From contig CAINXS010000067.1 of NCBI GenBank assembly GCA_903854995.1, forward strand, positions 1 to 54,017: a stretch of DNA of 54,017 nucleotides. The letters are read 5' to 3'. Positions 48,019-54,017 of this stretch are shown here, one piece after another. The notes under the pieces were generated by a model. It ran no database searches. It worked only from the letters and a program-made list of their open reading frames with translations, and was not told where the DNA came from. Source of the DNA: Candidatus Moraniibacteriota bacterium (GTDB taxonomy: Bacteria > Patescibacteriota > Minisyncoccia > Moranbacterales > UBA1568). The first letter of the stretch is position 1, and each line of letters begins with the position of its first letter. A program made the translations under genes and the position numbers.

Positions 48019-48699
48019 ATGACTGGTGACATTATGGATTCTCATCCGGACGCCTATATCCTTCTCGGGCCGCCGGGGAGCGGAAAAAGCACTCAAGCGG
48101 ACCTTTTTGGCCGCGAGTTCGGAGCCGCGCACATCGATATGGGGGCCGCATTGCGGGCCGCCGCCGGAGAACGGACTCCGTTCGGCGAGGCTCTTTCCGA
48201 TATTATCAACAAACGTCGGGAACTCGTGCCTGACGGGATTGTCCGTTCCATCCTGGAGAACGAACTGAAGCGCGTCGGCCCGTCGCGACCGGTGGTCATA
48301 GACGGCGCGCCTCGGCGCGAGAGCCAGATTCAGGCGGTACTGTCGGCGATTCACGGATCCGGTCGGGAGCTTCGGAAAGCTATTTTTATCGATCTGTCGG
48401 AAGCGGGGTCGGTCGAGCGAATCTCGAAACGATTTTCTTGCGCCTCGTGCGGAAGGAAGCTCATACTCGGCTCCGACCTGCCGGCGGCGGGCGGGCCCTG
48501 TCCGTTCTGTGGAGGAGTCGCTTCCCAGCGGGCGGATGATACGGAAGACGGGGTCCGGACACGTTATCGCATATTCCGCGAAGAGACGATGCCGGTCATA
48601 TCGCATTTCAAGGAAGAGGGGACGTTGCTTCATATTCCCGGCGACCAGGCATCCGACGCGATTTTCAAGGAAATACTGAGTGCACTCGAAACGGTATGA
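48019..48699 (+). CDS. adk: Adenylate kinase with zinc-type lid
   Basis: YILLGPPGSGKSTQADLF, CASCGRKL...CPFCGG; start uncertain. Confidence 0.93.
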   Translation: MTGDIMDSHPDAYILLGPPGSGKSTQADLFGREFGAAHIDMGAALRAAAGERTPFGEALSDIINKRRELVPDGIVRSILENELKRVGPSRPVVIDGAPRRESQIQAVLSAIHGSGRELRKAIFIDLSEAGSVERISKRFSCASCGRKLILGSDLPAAGGPCPFCGGVASQRADDTEDGVRTRYRIFREETMPVISHFKEEGTLLHIPGDQASDAIFKEILSALETV

Positions 48700-49475
48700 A
48701 CGAATTCATCAAAACCGAATTGGAGCTCGAAAATATCCGCGAATCAGGGGCCAGGCTTGCCGCGGTCATGGAGGAGCTTCTTTTTGCCGCCGTTCCCGGT
48801 GTTTCGACCGGTGCCATCGGCGATATGGCCGAAGAACTTATTCGAAAACAGGGCGGTATACCGATTTTCAAGGGATATGGAGCGGAATGGGGGAAGCCGT
48901 TTCCGGCGGCCGTCTGTGTCTCTCTTAACGACGAAGTCGTTCATGGTATCCCGTCATCCGACCGCATTCTCAAGGAGGGCGATCTGTTGAAGCTCGATCT
49001 CGGTATGATGTTTCAGGGAATGGTTTCGGACATGGCCCGTACGAAAGCGATCGGTACGGTCTCGGCGGAGGCGGCCCGATTGCTTTCGGTCACGCGCGAG
49101 TCTCTTGATCGCGGTATCGCCAAGATCCGTTCCGGGGCAAAACTGTCCGATTTCGCGATGGCAGTGGATCGCAGGGTTCGCCAAGACGGTTTTTCCGTTG
49201 TTCGGGACCTTGTCGGGCATGGGGTCGGTCGAGAATTGCACGAGGATCCGCAGATTCCGAACTATTTCGATCAGGGTATGCCGGATTTTTCCTTTCGGAA
49301 GGGGATGACCGTCGCGCTGGAACCGATGGTGAACGTCGGCGGGCATTCGATCCGCCTCGCGAAGGACGGATGGACGTATGTGACGCGTGACGGGAGCCTG
49401 TCGGCACACTTCGAAGACACCGTGATCGTCACGGAGCGCGGAACGGAGATCGTGACGAGACGAATAGGCAGATAA
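48696..49475 (+). CDS. map: Type I methionine aminopeptidase
   Basis: GYGAEWGKPFPAAVCVSLNDEVVHGIPS, DLVGHGVGRELHEDPQIPNY, FEDTVIVTERGTEIVT. Confidence 0.97.
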   Translation: MNEFIKTELELENIRESGARLAAVMEELLFAAVPGVSTGAIGDMAEELIRKQGGIPIFKGYGAEWGKPFPAAVCVSLNDEVVHGIPSSDRILKEGDLLKLDLGMMFQGMVSDMARTKAIGTVSAEAARLLSVTRESLDRGIAKIRSGAKLSDFAMAVDRRVRQDGFSVVRDLVGHGVGRELHEDPQIPNYFDQGMPDFSFRKGMTVALEPMVNVGGHSIRLAKDGWTYVTRDGSLSAHFEDTVIVTERGTEIVTRRIGR

Positions 49476-49577
49476 CGTTAACAGAGAGCAGTTAACATAA
49501 GACACACGACAGGAGTCATATTGAGCGGTCTCCGTTCCCGCTCCCTCGTTATCTGCTCGCTGTTTACTGATATTGAT

Positions 49578-49982
49578 ATGGGTGAAAACTATCTCGGTAT
49601 CGATTGGGGGGCGTCGTACGTCGGTATCGCTTTCTCCGACTCGGAAACGCGGATGGCGTTCGCGGTGTGCGCGATCAGAAACGATAAGACGCTTCTTGCC
49701 AAACTCGGCGAGCTGTTTTCGGAGCGGGAAATCGGTACCGTCGTCATAGGTATTCCGTCGCACGTGAATCGTCAGGATGCCGTATACGGAGGCGAGATCC
49801 TCGGTGAAGCGATCCGCAAGGAATTCCTGTCGATCCGAATCGAATTTCAGGACGAGATGTTCACGACGAAGATGGCATCTGCGAATCTTCGCGAACATGG
49901 GATCCGGAACATCGCCCGATTCGACGATCAGGAGGCGGCGCGCATCATCTTGCAGGAGTGGCTGGATTCCAGGAATACATGA
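49578..49982 (+). CDS. ruvX: Putative pre-16S rRNA nuclease YqgF/RuvX
   Basis: YLGIDWGASYVGIAFSDSETRMAFAV...FQDEMFTTKMA. Confidence 0.9.
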   Translation: MGENYLGIDWGASYVGIAFSDSETRMAFAVCAIRNDKTLLAKLGELFSEREIGTVVIGIPSHVNRQDAVYGGEILGEAIRKEFLSIRIEFQDEMFTTKMASANLREHGIRNIARFDDQEAARIILQEWLDSRNT

Positions 49983-50060
49983 CCGTCTGATTCTGATTTC
50001 GTCATAGTTTTAAGGCTCTTTAAAGCCATTTTCTTTCGACTTTTCCCATTTCAACAAAAA

Positions 50061-50092
50061 ACCGCCCAATGCCGTTCGGGCGGTTTTTTTTG
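50061..50092. terminator. Bidirectional terminator between ruvX and manC
   Basis: AAAAAACCGCCCaatgccgttCGGGCGGTTTTTTTT. Confidence 0.9.
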
Positions 50093-50105
50093 TTGCTTCA
50101 GGCAG

Positions 50106-51191
50106 TTAGAGAAGATCCTCGCGCCCGCGATCCTTCAGCTCGGAAATAAGTTTCTTGATGTCCGCCGCACGTTCCCGGCTGGTGACGAGCAGGGCATCGT
50201 CGGTATCAACGACGACGAGGTCGTCGACCCCGAACAACGCGATGACTTTCTTCCCGTTTCCGTACACGAGATTTCCGGACCCTTCGAGCTCAACGGTTTC
50301 GCCAAATAGGAAACTCTCACTTTTATACCTGTGCGCGAGAACATCGAAAAGAGAACTCCAGGTCCCGATATCGCTCCATCGTATCGGGGCCGGAACGACG
50401 ATCCGTGATTCGGCCGGGAGTTTCTCTACGACGATCGGCTCGATTGCCTCGACTTCGATGTCGTCGTATGCGCTCTTGTCCGCGGTACCGTTTCCGATAG
50501 CCGTGAGGACTTCCGAAAGCTTCGGCGCGTATTTCGCGATCCATCCGAGCATGGCGTCCGCGGAAAAAATGAAATATCCGGCGTTCCAAAGGTATCGCCA
50601 ATCGGCGAGGTAGGCCTCAGCCGTTTTTTGATTCGGTTTTTCCTTGAATTCGTCGGCGTAGAACGTCCGTTCCCGACCGGAATCCGTAAATTCTTCTCCC
50701 ATCCTGATATAGCCGAGTCCCGTATCCGGTGTTGTCGGGTTGATGCCGACGACCGCGAGCTTGTCCGGATGGCGCGCGATGGTCTCGAGCCCGGAGCGAA
50801 GCGCCGCGACGAACGCCTCGTCGTTCTCGATAGCGTGGTCGGACGCGATTGTCGCAATCGTCACGCCAGGCAGTCGATTCCCGAGTACGGTCGCAATAAG
50901 ACCGAGTGCCGGGCCGGTTCCCTTTGCCGAAGGTTCGAGGAGTATCTGCTCTTCGGGAACTCCGGGAAGGATGGTCCGTATCCGGCTTCCATATTTTTCG
51001 CTGCTTGCTACGAAAACACGATTTACAGGAACGACTTGCTTCACGCGGTCGTACGTTTCTTCGAGAAGAGTCTTGTCCGAGACGAATGACTGGAACTGCT
51101 TTGGCGATTCCTTTCGGGATAGAGGCCAGAGCCTGGTTCCCGACCCACCCGCGATGATGACGATCGCCAAATTTTTTTCCTGCGTTTTCAT
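50106..51191 (-). CDS. manC: Mannose-1-phosphate guanylyltransferase
   Basis: AIVIIAGGSGTRLWPLSRKESPKQFQSF, FKEKPNQKTAEAYL, YLWNAGYFIF. Confidence 0.93.
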   Translation of the reverse strand: MKTQEKNLAIVIIAGGSGTRLWPLSRKESPKQFQSFVSDKTLLEETYDRVKQVVPVNRVFVASSEKYGSRIRTILPGVPEEQILLEPSAKGTGPALGLIATVLGNRLPGVTIATIASDHAIENDEAFVAALRSGLETIARHPDKLAVVGINPTTPDTGLGYIRMGEEFTDSGRERTFYADEFKEKPNQKTAEAYLADWRYLWNAGYFIFSADAMLGWIAKYAPKLSEVLTAIGNGTADKSAYDDIEVEAIEPIVVEKLPAESRIVVPAPIRWSDIGTWSSLFDVLAHRYKSESFLFGETVELEGSGNLVYGNGKKVIALFGVDDLVVVDTDDALLVTSRERAADIKKLISELKDRGREDLL

Positions 51192-51356
51192 AGGATTTTT
51201 CGTTATTTCCGAACCGGTTTCCTCGGCGCCAGCATACCTCGAAACGGCCTGCCGATACAAGGGCGGGCGTGTTGCCGCGACCCCGTTCGAAAAACATTCA
51301 TCGTCATGGTAGAATGTGACGGTGCGGTGCGGGAGTCATCATCTTGAGGCGGACAT

Positions 51357-52043
51357 ATGGACGGTTCGTGGGCAAAAATCTTTTCCGGCGCGAACGACGT
51401 CGACAAACGTCCGCATCGGCGGATCGTTTTGGCGGTCATTTTATCGGTCTCCGTGTTGATTGCGGGCGGAGTCTTTTCGCGGTTTCGTTTCCGGTCGACG
51501 GGACCGACCGAGGCCACCCCGGTCGTCATAAAGACGGAGACGCCCCTTTCGGTTTCGCCGGTACAGGAACCGCCCGCTCCCGAAGTCGGTACGGACGCCC
51601 CGTATCAGAGCGAGCATTACCGTGCCGAAGAAATAGCGATCGGTGGCGAAATGGGCCTGTTCGTTCCGGAGTCGGACCCATCACCGCTTTCGATCGGTTT
51701 CGTGCGCGGAGAGGCGTTTTCCGCGAACGGGAAGAACGGGTCCAAGTTGGTCGTCACCTGGGAAACGAATAAGCCTGCCAGATCGCGGATATCGTACGGG
51801 AAAGGCGTCGGACAGGCGGAAGCGGTAATCGAGGAGACGGAGTATGGCACGAATCACAGCGTTATCATTCCGGATGTCACGCCTGCCTCGACGTACGTGT
51901 ACGTGATTTCCGTCACGGACAAATGGGGGGGATCGGCCCAGTCTGATCCATATGCGGTCTATACCGGTGCCAAAACCGTTTCACTTTTCGAACTCATCGC
52001 GGGAGCGGTCGGGGAAGTGTTCGGGTGGGCGGTCAAAAAATGA
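51357..52043 (+). CDS. Membrane-anchored protein with fibronectin-III/purple-acid-phosphatase-N-like domain
   Basis: N-terminal TM; LVVTWETNKPARSRISYGKG...ASTYVYVISVTDKWG. Confidence 0.65.
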   Translation: MDGSWAKIFSGANDVDKRPHRRIVLAVILSVSVLIAGGVFSRFRFRSTGPTEATPVVIKTETPLSVSPVQEPPAPEVGTDAPYQSEHYRAEEIAIGGEMGLFVPESDPSPLSIGFVRGEAFSANGKNGSKLVVTWETNKPARSRISYGKGVGQAEAVIEETEYGTNHSVIIPDVTPASTYVYVISVTDKWGGSAQSDPYAVYTGAKTVSLFELIAGAVGEVFGWAVKK

Positions 52044-52261
52044 GGCGGCGGGCGTATCGGGATGATGGTGAAAAATGTATTCTTACGTCGATCGAGACTC
52101 TCCCAAGGGCCTCGATTTTTTACTGTTTCGGAGTCCGTTTCGTATTCCGAATTCGACGCACGATGTCCTCGCGGCGTGAATCGGCGTCATGTCGGAGGGC
52201 AGAAAAACAAAGGTTTCGTCGGCATGCGTCGAGCCGATTTTTATGGTCCGTGAAAATACCG

Positions 52262-52309
52262 TTGACAAGATATAAAATCGTTTTTAAAAACCGATTTTTT
52301 GTGCTAGTA
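52262..52309 (+). promoter_or_regulatory. Promoter region of the tail-fibre-like gene with inverted repeat
   Basis: TTGACA at 52262; AAATCG-tttttaaaaac-CGATTT; TGTGCTAGTAT. Confidence 0.5.
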
Positions 52310-52356
52310 TTATTGGAGTAATCTATCCGTTTTTTCGGATCGGATATGGCATCCGC

Positions 52357-54017
52357 ATGACGAAGTATGTAACACAAAAAACCTGGAAAATTTTCGTACC
52401 CTTCCTCGTCGCGATAATAAGCGCGGGGATGCACATATGGTGGCAGGCCGGCCTGCGACCCGTTTTCGCGCAGTCACTTGATCAGATAAACGTCTCTCTT
52501 TCGGTTTTTGATGCCAAGAACGAGGCTGTTAACGGAACGTTCCAAGTCCGTTTCGCGATTTACAATGTCGACAGGTCGACTGTCAACGCTTCGGAAACGG
52601 CGGGAAGAGTGTGGGAAGAGACGAAACAGGTCGAGGTGAGAAACGGAATCGTCAGGACCTCGCTCGGTGATACGAACGTTCTTCCTGCGGGATTGTTTTC
52701 CGATGCTTCGCAAAGCTACTACCTCGGTGTGCGTATAGGCCAGGATTCGGAGATGGTCCCGCGCAAAAAAATATCGTCGGTTCCATCGGCACTCAATGCC
52801 ATCAGTGCTGCGGACTCCAGGTCGCTCGACGGGAAGGTCGTCGGTATGAGGTCGGGTAACATACCCGTACTCGGGACCGGTGGTAAGATCGCAATAAACC
52901 TGCTACCTACCGGAACCGGTACGAAGCAACTCGTGTTGGGGAACGACGGACGTCTGCACAACCAGAATACCGATACGGGAACCTCCGCGGATTCCTTCGT
53001 GATCGGTTCGAACACCGGGCTCGGTTCCGCAAGCTTCGATCTCTCGGTATCAAGCGCGTCCTCCAAGCCTACGCTGCGGTACGATTCGTCCGCCGGTGTC
53101 TGGCAGCTCTCGAACGACGGCACTTCGTACAGTCAGATCCTTACCGGAGCTTCCGGATCGTTCCTTCCGCTTACGGGCGGAACCATGACGGGGTCCATCG
53201 TTTTCGATCCGTCACAGACATTCGGCGGAGCGACGATCACCGAACTCGGGTATCTCTCCGGGACGACGGGGAGCATCCAATCCCAACTTAATTCGAAAGC
53301 TGATGCTTCGCACGCGCATGCCGCGAACGATATAACGTCCGGCACGCTTGGCGTCGCACGTGGCGGCACCGGAGTCTCGTCGTATAGTACCGGCGACATG
53401 CTTTATGCTAGCGGGACATCCACATTGACCACGCTCGGTATCGGTGTCGATGGCGAATGCATCGTGGTTTCCGGGGGCATGCCGGTATGGGGTGCCTGTT
53501 CCGGATTGGGCGGGAGTTCGCACGGACTTCTTTCCGCGACCCATACCGATACCGTTACTGGAACGGTTCTTCGAGGCGATCTCATTACCGGTCAGGGGAC
53601 GACCGCGAAATGGACGCGGCTCGCGATCGGTGCCATCGGGAGCATATTGCGTTCCGACGGGACCGACGCCGCCTGGGCTACGCTATCGAAGTCGGATTTC
53701 GGTCTCGGCAATGTCGAGAATACGGCTCTCTCGACATGGGGTGGTTCCGTGAATATCGCTACTCTTGGAACCGTGACATCCGGTACGTGGAGTGGAAATG
53801 CCGTCGGTGCGGCACATGGCGGTACGGGAATCACTTCTTCGGGAGCGGCTGGCAACCTTCTTCGGTCGGATGGGACCGGGTGGACCAGTTGGACGCCGAC
53901 CTACCTCTCCTCCGAAGCCGACACCCTCGCCACCGTCACCGGACGCGGCGCCACGACCTCGACCGCATCCTCCTTCACGGGCGGCGCCACCATCCGCTCG
54001 CTCACGGTCGACACCGC
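52357..54017 (+). CDS. Large secreted tail-fibre-like repetitive surface protein (incomplete at window edge)
   Basis: Open frame with no stop to 54017; signal/TM N-terminus; LPLTGGTMTGSIVF, SKADASHAHAANDITSGTLGVARGGTGVSSYSTGDMLYASG, repeated GGTGITSSGAAGNLLRSDGTGWTSW. Confidence 0.9.
   Translation, partial: MTKYVTQKTWKIFVPFLVAIISAGMHIWWQAGLRPVFAQSLDQINVSLSVFDAKNEAVNGTFQVRFAIYNVDRSTVNASETAGRVWEETKQVEVRNGIVRTSLGDTNVLPAGLFSDASQSYYLGVRIGQDSEMVPRKKISSVPSALNAISAADSRSLDGKVVGMRSGNIPVLGTGGKIAINLLPTGTGTKQLVLGNDGRLHNQNTDTGTSADSFVIGSNTGLGSASFDLSVSSASSKPTLRYDSSAGVWQLSNDGTSYSQILTGASGSFLPLTGGTMTGSIVFDPSQTFGGATITELGYLSGTTGSIQSQLNSKADASHAHAANDITSGTLGVARGGTGVSSYSTGDMLYASGTSTLTTLGIGVDGECIVVSGGMPVWGACSGLGGSSHGLLSATHTDTVTGTVLRGDLITGQGTTAKWTRLAIGAIGSILRSDGTDAAWATLSKSDFGLGNVENTALSTWGGSVNIATLGTVTSGTWSGNAVGAAHGGTGITSSGAAGNLLRSDGTGWTSWTPTYLSSEADTLATVTGRGATTSTASSFTGGATIRSLTVDT

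Overview
This 54 kb window looks like a chromosomal segment of a Candidate Phyla Radiation (Patescibacteria/Parcubacteria-like) bacterium. That is inferred from gene content and from the lack of an rpmD (L30) ORF between rpsE and rplO. It carries housekeeping blocks: ftsK, an HTH membrane protein and recA; rpsF-ssb-rpsR; efp; pth; an LCP protein, lepB and hisS; rpsU-yqeY-ybeY-dgkA; ftsA-ftsZ-nrdR; a split comEC; and ndk. These are followed by an [FeFe]-hydrogenase/ECF-like/TspO cluster, a long rpsL-rpsG-fusA-tuf-S10-spc-secY-adk-map ribosomal superoperon, ruvX, manC, and the start of a large tail-fibre-like surface protein that runs off the window. The most notable observations are: (i) fusA (EF-G) is interrupted by a single in-frame TAG at 34793-34795 while the rest of the protein is intact in frame, and TAG is an ordinary stop elsewhere in the window; (ii) an unlisted 56-aa ORF (18769-18939) sits in a complete autonomous transcription unit with consensus promoter, strong SD and intrinsic terminator; (iii) degenerate period-7 tandem tracts recur in many intergenic spacers; (iv) a tRNA-Pro(GGG) is preceded by a tRNA-like sequence with a hairpin insertion in the anticodon loop and double-hairpin elements on both sides; (v) a 111-bp direct repeat brackets a small ORF beside an integrase remnant; (vi) structured leaders lie upstream of rpsF and rplC; (vii) a more than 553-codon secreted tail-fibre-like ORF at the right edge is missing from the ORF track. 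All identifications come from reading the sequence, with no database searches.
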